Positions 31,145 through 40,338 of a stretch of 64,000 bases of DNA are shown in pieces. The notes below the pieces were generated by a model, which saw nothing but the letters and a program-made list of their open reading frames with translations, had not been told where the DNA came from and made no database searches. This DNA comes from Pseudomonas sp. Gutcm_11s (GTDB lineage Bacteria; Pseudomonadota; Gammaproteobacteria; Pseudomonadales; Pseudomonadaceae), in contig NZ_JAQSUW010000010.1 of the NCBI RefSeq assembly GCF_028649395.1, positions 307,014-371,013 on the forward strand. The letters run 5' to 3'. A program made the translations under genes and the position numbers. Within the stretch, counting starts at the first letter, position 1, and every line of letters begins with the position of its first letter.

Positions 31145-31381
31145 CTACTCGGCCTCGCGCCACAGGGTCCACAGCGGGCGCTCGGCCTCGGCCAGCGCCT
31201 CTGCCCTGTTCAGGCCGATGTCGCTCAGCTGCGCATCGCTCAGGCGCAGCAGCGCCTTGCGCGTACTCAGGCGCCGCTGAAAGGCGCTCCAGCGCCCCAG
31301 CAGGCGCAGCACTCCTACCAATGCGCCGCCCTGGCGCGGCTCTGCGCTCGGCAGGCACTGCTGTTCTGTGGCCCGGGTCAT
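31145..31381 (-). CDS. DUF1127 small arginine-rich protein
   Basis: 78 residues from MTRATEQQCLPSAEPRQ. The C-terminal part RRLSTRKALLRLSDAQLSDI followed by GLNRAEA is the DUF1127 signature: a basic helix, then L-x-D-IGL. Such proteins are small, sometimes RNA-binding, and affect carbon or phosphate metabolism. The gene ends 1 nt past the convergent pauB stop and is divergent from the MocR gene, with which it shares a 159-bp promoter region containing repeated CTGTATGG boxes. Confidence 0.85.
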   Translation of the reverse strand: MTRATEQQCLPSAEPRQGGALVGVLRLLGRWSAFQRRLSTRKALLRLSDAQLSDIGLNRAEALAEAERPLWTLWREAE

Positions 31382-31401
31382 GTCGTTCTCCTTGCAGCCA
31401 A

Positions 31402-31524
31402 CTGTATGGAGGAACATGATGCAAAGCGGCGAGACAAGGATACAGATTCAAATAATCTGCTTTTTACCCATACAGACTGCACGAAATCGCCTCTGAATCG
31501 TCTTTTTTGCCGCCATCTGTATGG
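31402..31524. promoter_or_regulatory. Four CTGTAT(GG) boxes between the DUF1127 and MocR genes
   Basis: CTGTATGG occurs at 31402-31409 and 31517-31524, its reverse complement CCATACAG at 31468-31475, and a shortened ATACAG at 31440-31445. All lie in the 159-bp divergent promoter region. Repeated boxes in both orientations next to a MocR-type regulator are the expected form of an operator array. Confidence 0.55.
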
Positions 31525-31540
31525 TCGAGCAGGAGGCCAC

Positions 31541-32962
31541 ATGCTTTATCGCAACCTTGCCGAGATCCTCGGCGACCGCATAGAACAGGGTCTGTACCGC
31601 CCCGGCGACCGCCTGCCCTCGGTGCGCGCCCTCAGCCAGGAGCACGGCGTCAGCCTGAGCACCGTACAGCAGGCCTACCGCGAGCTGGAGGACGGCGGCC
31701 TGGTCGAGCCACGCCCCAAGTCCGGCTACTTCGTGCCACAGGGCAGGCAGAAGCCGGCGCTGCCGATGGTCAGCCGTACAGCCCAGCGCCCGGTGGAGGT
31801 ATCGCAGTGGGACCAGGTGCTGGAACTGGTCAGCACGCCGCCCTATGGCGAGGTGGTACAGCTCGGTCGCGGCATCCCCGACATCAGTACGCCGACTCTC
31901 AAGCCGCTGCTGCGCAGCCTGTCGCGCCTGAGCCGGCGCCAGGGTCTGAAGGAGCTGAGCTACGGCAGCCTGGAGGGCGAGATCCTGCTGCGCGAGCAGG
32001 TGTCACGCCTGGCACTGGACTCCGGCTGCCAGATTCCCGCGGCGGACATCATTATCACCACCGGCTGCCACGAGGCGCTGTCCGCCGCGCTGCGCGCCGT
32101 GTGCCAGCCCGGCGACATCGTCGCGGTGGACTCGCCGAGCTTCCACGGCGTGATGCAGGCGCTCAAGGGCTTCGGCCTCAAGGCCCTGGAGCTGCCCACC
32201 GACCCGCTCACCGGGATCAGCCTGGAGGCCCTGGAAATGGCCCTCGAGCAGTGGCCGATCAAGGCCATCCAGCTGACCCCGACCTGCAACAACCCGCTCG
32301 GCTACATCATGCCCGAGGCCAACAAGCGCGCCCTGCTGGAGCTGGCGCAGCGCTACGACGTGGCGATCATCGAGGACGACATCTACGGCGAGCTGGCCTA
32401 CAAGTACCCGCGCCCACGCACCATCAAGTCGTTCGACGAGGACGGCCGCGTGCTGCTCTGCAGCTCCTTTTCCAAGACCCTGGCACCGGGCCTGCGCATC
32501 GGCTGGATCGCCCCCGGCCGCTACCTGCAGCGGGTGCTGCACATGAAGTACATGAGCACCGGCATGAGCGCCCAGCTGCCGCAGCTGGCGCTGGCCGAGT
32601 TCATCGGCGCCGGCCAGTACGAGCCGCACCTGCGGCGCATGCGCGCGCAATACGCACGCGGCCGCGAGCTGATGACTTCCTGGGTCAGCCAGTACTTCCC
32701 CGCTGGCACCCGCGCCAGCCAGCCGCAGGGCGGCTTCATGCTCTGGGTGGAGATGCCGCAGGGCTTCGACAGCCAGCGCCTCAATCGCCTGCTGGCGCCA
32801 CACAAGGTGCAGGTGGCGCCGGGCAGCATCTTTTCCGCCGCCGGCAAGTACCGCAACTGCCTGCGCATGAACTTCGCCAGCGCCCAGGGTGGCGCCATCG
32901 AGCAGGCGGTACGGCGGGTCGGCGAGACGGTGGGCGAGCTGCTGGGCGAACTTTCCACCTGA
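31541..32962 (+). CDS. MocR-type PLP-dependent GntR-family transcriptional regulator
   Basis: 473 residues from MLYRNLAEILGDRIEQGLY, preceded by AGGAGG at 5 nt. The N-terminal winged helix (GDRLPSVRALSQEHGVSLST) is GntR-like. The rest is an aminotransferase class I fold with the PLP lysine in CSSFSKTLAPGLRIGW and the LTPTCNNPLGY segment. MocR proteins sense amino acids or PLP-linked metabolites rather than catalysing transamination. Given the divergent DUF1127 gene and shared CTGTATGG boxes, it probably controls that gene and itself. Confidence 0.92.
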   Translation: MLYRNLAEILGDRIEQGLYRPGDRLPSVRALSQEHGVSLSTVQQAYRELEDGGLVEPRPKSGYFVPQGRQKPALPMVSRTAQRPVEVSQWDQVLELVSTPPYGEVVQLGRGIPDISTPTLKPLLRSLSRLSRRQGLKELSYGSLEGEILLREQVSRLALDSGCQIPAADIIITTGCHEALSAALRAVCQPGDIVAVDSPSFHGVMQALKGFGLKALELPTDPLTGISLEALEMALEQWPIKAIQLTPTCNNPLGYIMPEANKRALLELAQRYDVAIIEDDIYGELAYKYPRPRTIKSFDEDGRVLLCSSFSKTLAPGLRIGWIAPGRYLQRVLHMKYMSTGMSAQLPQLALAEFIGAGQYEPHLRRMRAQYARGRELMTSWVSQYFPAGTRASQPQGGFMLWVEMPQGFDSQRLNRLLAPHKVQVAPGSIFSAAGKYRNCLRMNFASAQGGAIEQAVRRVGETVGELLGELST

Positions 32963-33019
32963 ATCTTTGCGCTGCGGTTGGCGTCCCAATGTGACGAGAA
33001 GATCCATGCGGAGACCGGA

Positions 33020-34564
33020 GTGCGCCACGCCCTGCTGTTCGTCCTGCTGCTGGCCCTGGGCGCCTGCGGCAGCCACGTCGCCATCCAGCCCAGCCAGACG
33101 CTGCCGGCCGCCGCCTCGCCCTTCGGCCGCCAGCTGCAGACCCTGGCCGCCCGGCATGAGGGCCGCTCGGGCTTTCGCCTGCTGCCGGCCAGCGACGAGG
33201 CCTTCGCCGCCCGCGCCGAGCTGATCCGCGCCGCGCAGGGCAGCCTCGACCTGCAGTACTACATCGTCCACGACGGCCTCAGCACCCGCACCCTGTTCGA
33301 CGAATTACTGAGCGCCGCCGATCGCGGCGTGCGCGTACGCCTGCTGCTGGACGACACCAGCAGCGATGGCCGCGACTACGAGATCGCCCTGCTCGCCGCC
33401 CACCCAAACATCCAGGTGCGGGTATTCAACCCCCTGCACCTGGGCCGCGCCACTGGCGTCACCCGCACCCTGGGGCGCGCGCTGAATCTCGGCCAGCAGC
33501 ACCGGCGCATGCACAACAAGCTGTGGCTGGCCGACGGCGCCGCCGCCATCGTCGGCGGGCGCAACCTGGGCGACGAGTACTTCGACGCCGAGCCCAGCCG
33601 CAACTTCACCGACATCGACCTGCTCGCCGTCGGCCCGGTGGCCGAACAGCTGGCGCACGGCTTCGACCAGTACTGGAACAGCGCGCTGAGCAAGCCGATC
33701 CAGCAGTTTCTCTACCGCGCGCCGGATGCCGCCGACCTGGCCAAAGCCCGCCAACGCCTGCGCGCCTACATGGCCGAGGCCAGCGTCAAGCAGAAGGAGC
33801 TCTACCAGCGCCTGCAGAGCTACCGCGAGAAACCGCGCCTGCAGCACTGGCTGGGCGAGCTGATCTGGGCGCCGGGCCAGGCGCTTTGGGATGCACCGGC
33901 CAAGGTCCTGGCGGATGGCGAGCCGGACCCGCAACTGCTGCTGGCCACCCAGCTGGCGCCGCGCCTGGAGGCCCTGCAGGATGAGCTGATCCTGGTCTCG
34001 GCCTACTTCGTGCCCACCGAGGACGGCATGCGCTACCTGGTCGGGCATGCCGAGGACGGAGTCAGCATCCGCCTGCTGACCAACTCCCTGGAGGCCACCG
34101 ACGTACCGGCGGTGCACGGCGGCTATGCACCCTATCGGCACGAGCTGCTGGAGCACGGCATCCGTCTGTTCGAGTTGCGTCGCCAGCCAGGCGAAGGCTC
34201 CGGCGGCAGCGGCCCGTACAGCTTCAGTGGCGCCTCCAACTCCAGCCTGCACAGCAAGGCCATCGTCATCGATCGCCGTTACGCCTTCGTCGGCTCACTG
34301 AACTTCGACCCGCGCTCGCTGCTGTGGAATACCGAGGTCGGCGTGCTGGTGGACAGCCCCGAGCTGAGCGCGCACGTGCGCCGCCTGGCCCTGGAGGGCA
34401 TGCAGCCTGCGCTCAGCTACGAGGTGCACCTGGTCGATGGCCAGCTGCGCTGGCGCGCCGAGCAGAACGGCAGCCTGCGCGAACTCACCCACGAGCCCGG
34501 CAGCACCTGGCGCCGCTTCAACGCCTGGTTCGCCGACCTGATCGGCCTGGAGCGCATGCTCTAG
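33020..34564 (+). CDS. Phospholipase D-family lipoprotein (cardiolipin synthase C-like)
   Basis: 514 residues from a GTG at 33020 (VRHALLFVLLLALGACGS), giving a perfect lipoprotein signal with the lipobox LGAC; GGAG lies 6 nt upstream. Two PLD HKD-type motifs are visible: HNKLWLADGAAAIVGGRN (around residue 164) and HSKAIVIDRRYAFVGSLNFD (around residue 411). The two-HKD arrangement and length resemble ClsC, which makes cardiolipin using phosphatidylethanolamine. The lipid anchor suggests an envelope location; a nuclease or other phospholipid activity is possible. Convergent with the MFS gene, with a 4-bp stop overlap. Confidence 0.85.
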   Translation: MRHALLFVLLLALGACGSHVAIQPSQTLPAAASPFGRQLQTLAARHEGRSGFRLLPASDEAFAARAELIRAAQGSLDLQYYIVHDGLSTRTLFDELLSAADRGVRVRLLLDDTSSDGRDYEIALLAAHPNIQVRVFNPLHLGRATGVTRTLGRALNLGQQHRRMHNKLWLADGAAAIVGGRNLGDEYFDAEPSRNFTDIDLLAVGPVAEQLAHGFDQYWNSALSKPIQQFLYRAPDAADLAKARQRLRAYMAEASVKQKELYQRLQSYREKPRLQHWLGELIWAPGQALWDAPAKVLADGEPDPQLLLATQLAPRLEALQDELILVSAYFVPTEDGMRYLVGHAEDGVSIRLLTNSLEATDVPAVHGGYAPYRHELLEHGIRLFELRRQPGEGSGGSGPYSFSGASNSSLHSKAIVIDRRYAFVGSLNFDPRSLLWNTEVGVLVDSPELSAHVRRLALEGMQPALSYEVHLVDGQLRWRAEQNGSLRELTHEPGSTWRRFNAWFADLIGLERML

Positions 34565-35703
34565 CGTTCGGCGATCAGCTCGCCGTTGCGCTCGCGCCAG
34601 GTCAGCCAGACGAAGCCAGCGGCGCCCAGCGCCATCATCAGCGGCAGCGCATGCCCGCTCAGCCACTGGCTGGCGGCGCCGGTCAGCAGCGGGCCGAGCA
34701 GGCAGCCGATACCCCACAGCTGCGAGACGTGGGAGTTGGCGCGTACCAGCTCGTCATCGCGGAAGCGCTCGCCGATAAGGATCAGCGACAGGGTGAACAG
34801 GCCGCCGGCGCTGGCGCCGAACAGCACCCAGATCGGCCAGATCAGCGGCGTGTGCAGGAACAGCGGAATGCTCAGGCTGGACAACAGCAGGACCACGCCA
34901 CACAGGCGGAACAGCGAGCTGCGCGATACCCGGTCGGCCAGCCAGCCGATCGGCAGCTGCAGCGCCGCATCGCCCACCACCACCACGCTGGCCATCAGCA
35001 GCGCCACGTCCTGACTGAAGCCCTGGTGCAGGCCATAGACCGGCAGCAGGGTCAGCATCATCGCCTCGAAGGCGGCGAACAGGCCGACCGCCCAGGCGAT
35101 GGTCGGCATGCGCCGGCAGAAGTCGAACAGGCCGCGGCCGGAGGCGCTGTGGGCATCGACCCGCGGCGCACCGCTGCGACCGAGCAGCACCAGCGAACCG
35201 AACACCAGCAGGCCGGTGCCGCTCCAGAAGCCCAGGTCGGTGTCGGTACCGAGCAGCGTCAGCAGCAGCGGTCCGGCCAGCTGGCTGAGCGCGTAGCCGG
35301 TGCCGTACAGCGCCACCAGGCGGCCGCGCCAGCGCTCCACCGCCAGCTGGTTGATCCAGCTCTCGCCGAGGATGAACACCACGGTCAGCGCCACGCCGAG
35401 GAACAGGCGCAGCCCCAGCCACACCGGGTAGTGCTGCACCAGCGCCAACAGCGCCACCGACAGCGCGCCGATCAGCAGGCACAGCTGCATCACCAGGGTG
35501 GTGCCCAGGCGCGCGGCCAGGCGCCCGGCGATCAGCGAGCCGAGCAGCACGCCGACTGCCGGGGTGGCGGCCATCACGCCGATGGCGAAGTTGCCGTGCC
35601 CCCAGCTCTCCAGGCGCAACGACACCAGCGGCATGGTCACGCCCAGCGCCAGACCGATGCTGATCACCGCGGCACAGACCGCGAAGTAGGTTCCCCAACG
35701 CAT
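34561..35703 (-). CDS. MFS transporter (YcaD-like)
   Basis: 380 residues from MRWGTYFAVCAAVISIGLAL. About 12 hydrophobic segments with MFS loop motifs (GSLIAGRLAARLG between helices 2 and 3, and FILGESWINQL in helix 4 typical of the YcaD group). Substrate unknown. It sits between the phospholipase D gene and kauB and is transcribed like kauB, but a strong terminator upstream of it marks the kauB end, so it is probably separate. Confidence 0.87.
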   Translation of the reverse strand: MRWGTYFAVCAAVISIGLALGVTMPLVSLRLESWGHGNFAIGVMAATPAVGVLLGSLIAGRLAARLGTTLVMQLCLLIGALSVALLALVQHYPVWLGLRLFLGVALTVVFILGESWINQLAVERWRGRLVALYGTGYALSQLAGPLLLTLLGTDTDLGFWSGTGLLVFGSLVLLGRSGAPRVDAHSASGRGLFDFCRRMPTIAWAVGLFAAFEAMMLTLLPVYGLHQGFSQDVALLMASVVVVGDAALQLPIGWLADRVSRSSLFRLCGVVLLLSSLSIPLFLHTPLIWPIWVLFGASAGGLFTLSLILIGERFRDDELVRANSHVSQLWGIGCLLGPLLTGAASQWLSGHALPLMMALGAAGFVWLTWRERNGELIAER

Positions 35704-35730
35704 AGCCAAATCCTTTGCGGCAAAGCAAAA

Positions 35731-35760
35731 CGGCCGAGTTTCCCCAAGGAAACCCGGCCG
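35731..35760 (-). terminator. Terminator downstream of kauB
   Basis: CGGCCG-A-GTTTCC / GGAAAC-C-CGGCCG is a 13-bp stem with one mismatch and a 4-nt loop, followed on the minus strand by TTTTG. It lies 75 nt after the kauB stop. Confidence 0.75.
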
Positions 35761-35834
35761 CAGGTGTGGCTCATCGAGAGCCGGCCCCGAGGGGCGGACC
35801 TTCAGGCGCCGCAGGGGCGCCCGTCAATCGGTGC

Positions 35835-37328
35835 TTACAGCTTGATCCAGGTGGATTTCAGTTCGGTGTACTTGTCGAACGCGTGCAGTGACTTGTCGCG
35901 GCCATTGCCGGACTGCTTGAAGCCACCGAACGGCGCGGTCATGTCACCCATGTCGTACTGGTTGATCCACACGCTGCCGGCACGCAGGGCCTTGCCGACC
36001 AGGTGCGCCTTGGACAGGTTGCTGGTCCACACACCAGCGGCCAGGCCGTAGATGGTGTCGTTGGCGATGGCCACGGCTTCCTCGGTGCTGTCGAAACCGA
36101 TCACCGACAGGACCGGGCCGAAGATCTCTTCCTTGGCGATGCGCATGGCGTTGGTCACGCCGTCGAAGATGGTCGGCTCGACGTAGGTGCCGCCGGTCTC
36201 TTCCAGCACGCGCTTGCCGCCGGCCACCAGCTTGGCGCCGTCATCGTGACCGGCCTGGATGTAGCTCAGCACGTTGTTCAGCTGGGTGGTGTCGACCAGA
36301 GCACCGACGTTGGTCGCCGGGTCCAGCGGGTTGCCCGGTTTCCAGGCCTTGATCGCCTCGACCACCATGGGCACGAACTTGTCCTTGATCGAGTTCTCCA
36401 CCAGCAGGCGCGAGCCGGCGGTGCAGACTTCGCCCTGGTTGAAGGCGATGGCGCTGGCCGCGCCCTCGGCGGCGGCCTGCAGGTTAGGCGCGTCGGCGAA
36501 GACGATGTTCGGGCTCTTGCCGCCGGCTTCCAGCCAGACACGTTTCATGTTCGATTCGCCGGCGTAGACCATCAGCTGCTTGGCGATCTTGGTCGAACCG
36601 GTGAACACCAGGGTGTCGACGTCCATGTGCAGGGCCAGGGCCTTGCCCACGGTGTGGCCGAAGCCCGGCAGCACGTTGAACACGCCGGCCGGGATGCCGG
36701 CCTCAATGGCCAGCTGGGCGATGCGAATGCCGGTCAGCGGCGACTTCTCGGACGGCTTGAGGATGATCGAGTTGCCGGTGGACAGTGCCGGGCCCAGCTT
36801 CCAGCAGGTCATCAGCAGGGGGAAGTTCCACGGCACGATGGCGGCGACTACACCGACCGGCTCACGGGTGACCAGGCCCAGCTCGTCATGGGCGGTGGCG
36901 GCCACTTCGTCGTAGATCTTGTCGATGGCCTCACCGCTCCAGCGGATGGCGCGCGAGGCAGCCGGCACGTCGACGCTCAGCGAGTCGCTGATCGGTTTGC
37001 CCATGTCGAGGGTTTCCAGCAGGGCCAGCTCCTCGGCGTGGGCGTCGATCAGGTCGGCGAAGCGGATCATGATCTCCTTGCGCTGGACCGGCGCCATGCG
37101 CGACCACACGCCGGACTCGAAGGTGGCGCGGGCATCCTTGACCGCCAGTTCGGCGTCGGCCAGGTCGCAGCTGGCCACCAGGCCGAGCAGGCGGCCATTG
37201 ACCGGGCTGATGCACTCGAAGGTGGCGCCGGACACCGACTCGGTGTATTCGCCATGGACGAAGGCACGGCCCTCGATCTTCAGGTTCTGGGCGCGCTGTT
37301 CCCAGTCGGCACGGGTCAGGGTGGTCAT
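35835..37328 (-). CDS. kauB: Gamma-glutamyl-gamma-aminobutyraldehyde dehydrogenase (KauB/PauC/PuuC-like)
   Basis: 497 residues from MTTLTRADWEQRAQNLKIEG. Aldehyde dehydrogenase motifs: NAD-binding PWNFPLLMTCWKLGPAL, the catalytic glutamate in LEAGGKSPNIVF, and the catalytic cysteine in FNQGEVCTAGSRL (around residue 302). The overall sequence resembles PuuC/KauB, which oxidise gamma-glutamyl-aminobutyraldehyde and other omega-amino aldehydes in polyamine and arginine catabolism. It works after pauB and before the gamma-glutamyl-GABA hydrolase. The frame is open to 37379, but the conserved protein starts at 37328. Divergent from the cupin gene. Confidence 0.92.
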   Translation of the reverse strand: MTTLTRADWEQRAQNLKIEGRAFVHGEYTESVSGATFECISPVNGRLLGLVASCDLADAELAVKDARATFESGVWSRMAPVQRKEIMIRFADLIDAHAEELALLETLDMGKPISDSLSVDVPAASRAIRWSGEAIDKIYDEVAATAHDELGLVTREPVGVVAAIVPWNFPLLMTCWKLGPALSTGNSIILKPSEKSPLTGIRIAQLAIEAGIPAGVFNVLPGFGHTVGKALALHMDVDTLVFTGSTKIAKQLMVYAGESNMKRVWLEAGGKSPNIVFADAPNLQAAAEGAASAIAFNQGEVCTAGSRLLVENSIKDKFVPMVVEAIKAWKPGNPLDPATNVGALVDTTQLNNVLSYIQAGHDDGAKLVAGGKRVLEETGGTYVEPTIFDGVTNAMRIAKEEIFGPVLSVIGFDSTEEAVAIANDTIYGLAAGVWTSNLSKAHLVGKALRAGSVWINQYDMGDMTAPFGGFKQSGNGRDKSLHAFDKYTELKSTWIKL

Positions 37329-37544
37329 GCGAGGATCCTCGAGTGAAGCGTGTGGCAAATAGGCAACACGCACTGTCAATTATTCTGTCAGGCCGATTGC
37401 CGGCCATCGTGCAGGCAACACTAAACCAGAGCGCCCAGGCTTTTCAATATTTTTGACAGATGCCGGAGTAAACGCCTTGCATTGTTCGTTTTATCAAACA
37501 TAGACTGCCGAGCATCCGCGCCTTACAACAATAGGAAGAACGCC

Positions 37545-37907
37545 ATGCACATCGACCAGATCGTCGACTTCGCCAGCGCCGGGACCACGCCCGAGCACTA
37601 TCGCCCCGCCGCCGAGAAGATCCTCAAGGGCGACCCCGAGCAGAGCGTGCGCAACCACTACGGTAGCCCGTGCGGCCAGTTCAACGTCGGCATCTGGGAA
37701 GGCGCCGTCGGCCAGTGGACCATCAATTACACCGAACACGAGTACTGCGAGATCCTCCAGGGCGTATCGGTGATCCGCGACCAGGACGGCAACGCCAAGA
37801 CCGTGCGCGCCGGCGATCGCTTCGTCATCCCGGCCGGCCTCAAGGGCACCTGGGAAGTGCTGGAAGCCTGCCGCAAGGTCTATGTGATCTTCGAAGCCAA
37901 GGCCTGA
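37545..37907 (+). CDS. Cupin-domain (DUF861-like) protein
   Basis: 120 residues from MHIDQIVDFASAGTTPEHYR. A single cupin barrel with GIWEGAVGQWTINYTEHEYC and VRAGDRFVIPAGLKGTWEVL, the pattern of the DUF861/cupin_3 group that includes ureidoglycine aminohydrolase-like and polyamine-linked proteins. It is divergent from kauB and probably linked to the same pathway, but no reaction can be assigned. The ribosome-binding region ACAACAATAGGAAG includes a near-match to the Hfq/Crc A-rich motif. A strong terminator follows at 37948-37971. Confidence 0.85.
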   Translation: MHIDQIVDFASAGTTPEHYRPAAEKILKGDPEQSVRNHYGSPCGQFNVGIWEGAVGQWTINYTEHEYCEILQGVSVIRDQDGNAKTVRAGDRFVIPAGLKGTWEVLEACRKVYVIFEAKA

Positions 37908-37947
37908 GCCCGCCCCGAACAGCAGCAGATTTCGAGTCACCCTGATT

Positions 37948-37971
37948 AGCCCGCGCCCGCGGGCTTTTTTT
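37948..37971 (+). terminator. Terminator of the cupin gene
   Basis: AGCCCGC / GCGGGCT, 7-bp stem with a 4-nt loop followed by seven T residues. Confidence 0.85.
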
Positions 37972-37998
37972 CGCCCGCACTTTTTCGCAGGCAAGAAA

Positions 37999-38018
37999 AA
38001 ACCCGCCGAGGCGGGTTT
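37999..38018 (-). terminator. Terminator of rpmB-rpmG
   Basis: AAACCCGCC / GGCGGGTTT, 9-bp stem with a very short loop, followed on the minus strand by TTTCTTGCC, 22 nt after the rpmG stop. Confidence 0.8.
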
Positions 38019-38040
38019 CTTCGTACAAGGGCCGGATCAA

Positions 38041-38196
38041 TTACTTGATCTTGGCTTCCTTGTAGGTCACGTGCTTACGGACGACCGGATCGTATTTCTT
38101 GATCTCGATCTTGTCCGGAGTAGTGCGCTTGTTCTTGTCGGTGGTGTAGAAGTGGCCGGTACCGGCGCTGGACACCAAACGGATCAGTTCACGCAT
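38041..38196 (-). CDS. rpmG: 50S ribosomal protein L33
   Basis: 51 residues: [20 protein letters not shown] onward, ending with the typical [19 protein letters not shown]. Length and sequence are those of bacterial L33 lacking the zinc cysteines (C- form). It follows rpmB by 10 nt in the same direction, forming the standard rpmBG operon. Confidence 0.97.
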   Translation of the reverse strand: MRELIRLVSSAGTGHFYTTDKNKRTTPDKIEIKKYDPVVRKHVTYKEAKIK

Positions 38197-38206
38197 GATT
38201 AGCTCC

Positions 38207-38443
38207 TTAAACCTTTTCGCCGCGAGCGCGCAGCTCGGACAGAACTACGTCGATGCCGCGCTTGTCGATGATGCGCATGCCCTTGGCGGAAACGCGCAGA
38301 CGCACGAAGCGCTTCTCGGACTCGACCCAGAAGCGATGGTGCTGCAGGTTCGGCAGGAAACGACGACGGGTTTTGTTGTTTGCGTGGGAAACGTTGTTCC
38401 CGGTTACCGGACCCTTACCGGTAACTTGACAGACTCTCGACAT
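38207..38443 (-). CDS. rpmB: 50S ribosomal protein L28
   Basis: 78 residues: [20 protein letters not shown] with the C-terminal part [20 protein letters not shown]. Standard length and sequence of L28. First gene of rpmBG, with a well-matched sigma-70 promoter about 150 nt upstream and a leader containing a short hairpin. Confidence 0.98.
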   Translation of the reverse strand: MSRVCQVTGKGPVTGNNVSHANNKTRRRFLPNLQHHRFWVESEKRFVRLRVSAKGMRIIDKRGIDVVLSELRARGEKV

Positions 38444-38468
38444 GCCTCAGCCCTCTAAAACCACATGC

Positions 38469-38487
38469 CCAACCCGGCATGGGTTGG
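38469..38487. promoter_or_regulatory. Hairpin in the rpmB leader
   Basis: CCAACCC / GGGTTGG, a 7-bp perfect stem with a 5-nt loop, sits 26 nt upstream of the rpmB start. It may affect translation of the ribosomal protein operon. Apart from this, the rpmB promoter and the 3' and 5' ends of flanking genes, I see nothing else in the 38444-38766 gap. Confidence 0.4.
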
Positions 38488-38591
38488 CCGCTTGAACTCA
38501 ATAGTCATTTGGCGCTCAGCGCCGCGTTTCTCGGGGGTCTTACCGGCGTTTAGCGTCTCCGCTGGACCGGGCCCCTAGAAAAGAGCGCTGC

Positions 38592-38620
38592 TTTATACCA
38601 GAACACCCAACCGCTCGCAA
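38592..38620 (-). promoter_or_regulatory. Sigma-70 promoter of rpmB-rpmG
   Basis: On the minus strand, -35 TTGCGA (38620-38615) and -10 TATAAA (38597-38592) are spaced by exactly 17 nt. Confidence 0.7.
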
Positions 38621-38766
38621 GGATGAGGCTGCGCGAAAAACACCGGTCGCGGCCAGGAACGGCGGCCCTTCGCGGCGCCCCGAGCTCGACCGCTCGTCGC
38701 CCCGCGTCGTTGTCTGCCAGGCCCCTTTGCTCTACGGTGTGACGTTCGTCGTCCGGAGGAACCCCG

Positions 38767-40338
38767 ATGCGCCTAGCCGCCCTGCCCCTGCTGTTCGCCC
38801 CCCTGCTGAGCCAGGCCGCCACTCTGGCCGTGTGTACCGAGGCCAGTCCGGATGGTTTCGACGTGGTGCAGTACAACTCGCTGACCAGCACCAACGCCTC
38901 CGCCGACATGCTGATGAATCGCCTGGTCGAGTTCGACGCCGCGGCCGGCAAGCTGGTACCCAGCCTGGCCGAGCGCTGGGAGGTGTCCGCCGACGGCCTG
39001 AGCTGGACCTTCCAGCTGCGCGCCGGGGTGAAGTTCCAGCGCACCGCCTGGTTCGCCCCGAGCCGCGAACTGAACGCCGACGACGTGCTGTTCAGCTTCC
39101 AGCGCATGCTCGATACCGCCCACCCCTGGCACAAGGTGGCCGCCAGCGGCTATCCGCATGCCCAGTCCATGCAATGGCCGGCGCTGATCGAGCGCGTCGA
39201 GGCGCCAACCCCGACGAGCGTGCGCTTCGTCCTCAAACACCCGGACGCCACCTTCCTCGCCACGCTGAGCATGGGCTTCGCCTCCATCTATTCCGCCGAG
39301 TACGCCGACCAGCTGCTGACCGCCGGCAAGCCTGCGCTGCTCAATAGCCAGCCGGTCGGCACCGGCCCGTTCATCCTCAAGCGCTTCCAGAAGGACGCGG
39401 CGATCCGCTATGTCGCCAACCCGGACTACTTCGCCGGCAAGCCGGGCGTCGACGGCCTGGTGTTCGCCATCACCCCGGACGCCAACGTACGCCTGCAGAA
39501 GCTCAAGCGCGGCGAATGCCAGCTCGCCCTGTCGCCCAAGCCCCTGGACGTACAGGCCGCCCGCCAGGACGAGCGGCTGGCGATCAGCGAGACGCCGGCT
39601 TTCATGACCGCCTTCGTCGCCCTCAATAGCCAGCACCCGCCGCTGGACAAGCCGCAGGTGCGCCAGGCGATCAACCTGGCCTTCGACCGGACCGCCTACC
39701 TGCAGGCGGTCTTCGAGGGCAGCGCCAGCGCTGCCAATGGCCCGCTGCCCGCCAACACCTGGAGCTACGCCGAGCTGCCCGGCTACCCGCATGACCCGGC
39801 CAAGGCCAAGGCGCTGCTGGCAGAAGCCGGGCTGGCGGACGGCTTCAAGACCACGATCTGGACCCGCCCCTCCGGCAGCCTGCTCAATCCCAACCCTACC
39901 CTCGGCGCCCAGTTGCTGCAGGCCGACCTGGCCAAGATCGGCATCCAGGCGGAGATTCGCGTGATCGAATGGGGCGAACTGATTCGCCGCGCCAAGGCCG
40001 GCGAGCATGACCTGCTGTTCATGGGATGGGCCGGCGACAACGGCGACCCGGACAACTTCCTCACCCCGCAATTCGCCTGCGCCTCGGTCGAGTCCGGGCT
40101 GAACTTCGCCCGCTACTGCGACCCGCAGCTGGACAAGCTGATCACCGAAGGTCGCACCGGCGGCGACCAGGCGGCGCGCAGTGTGCTGTATCGCCAGGCC
40201 CAGGAAATCATCCAGCAACAGGCACTGTGGCTGCCGTTGGCCCATCCCACCGCCTACAGCCTGCTGCGCAAGGGCGTGACGGGCTACCAGGTCAGCCCCT
40301 TCGGCCGCCTCGAGCTGTCCAGGGTCACGCTGAACTAG
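38767..40338 (+). CDS. Peptide/nickel-type ABC transporter substrate-binding protein
   Basis: 523 residues with a signal peptide ([18 protein letters not shown]) and an SBP_bac_5 (DppA/OppA class) domain; typical pieces are [34 protein letters not shown] and [18 protein letters not shown]. It lies in the conserved position of the dipeptide-binding-like protein next to rpmB and radC in Pseudomonas. No permease or ATPase genes are adjacent, so it must use transport parts encoded elsewhere. Preceded by CCGGAGGA 7 nt before the start. Convergent with the radC C-terminal fragment (stop codons overlap by 4 nt). Confidence 0.9.
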   Translation: MRLAALPLLFAPLLSQAATLAVCTEASPDGFDVVQYNSLTSTNASADMLMNRLVEFDAAAGKLVPSLAERWEVSADGLSWTFQLRAGVKFQRTAWFAPSRELNADDVLFSFQRMLDTAHPWHKVAASGYPHAQSMQWPALIERVEAPTPTSVRFVLKHPDATFLATLSMGFASIYSAEYADQLLTAGKPALLNSQPVGTGPFILKRFQKDAAIRYVANPDYFAGKPGVDGLVFAITPDANVRLQKLKRGECQLALSPKPLDVQAARQDERLAISETPAFMTAFVALNSQHPPLDKPQVRQAINLAFDRTAYLQAVFEGSASAANGPLPANTWSYAELPGYPHDPAKAKALLAEAGLADGFKTTIWTRPSGSLLNPNPTLGAQLLQADLAKIGIQAEIRVIEWGELIRRAKAGEHDLLFMGWAGDNGDPDNFLTPQFACASVESGLNFARYCDPQLDKLITEGRTGGDQAARSVLYRQAQEIIQQQALWLPLAHPTAYSLLRKGVTGYQVSPFGRLELSRVTLN

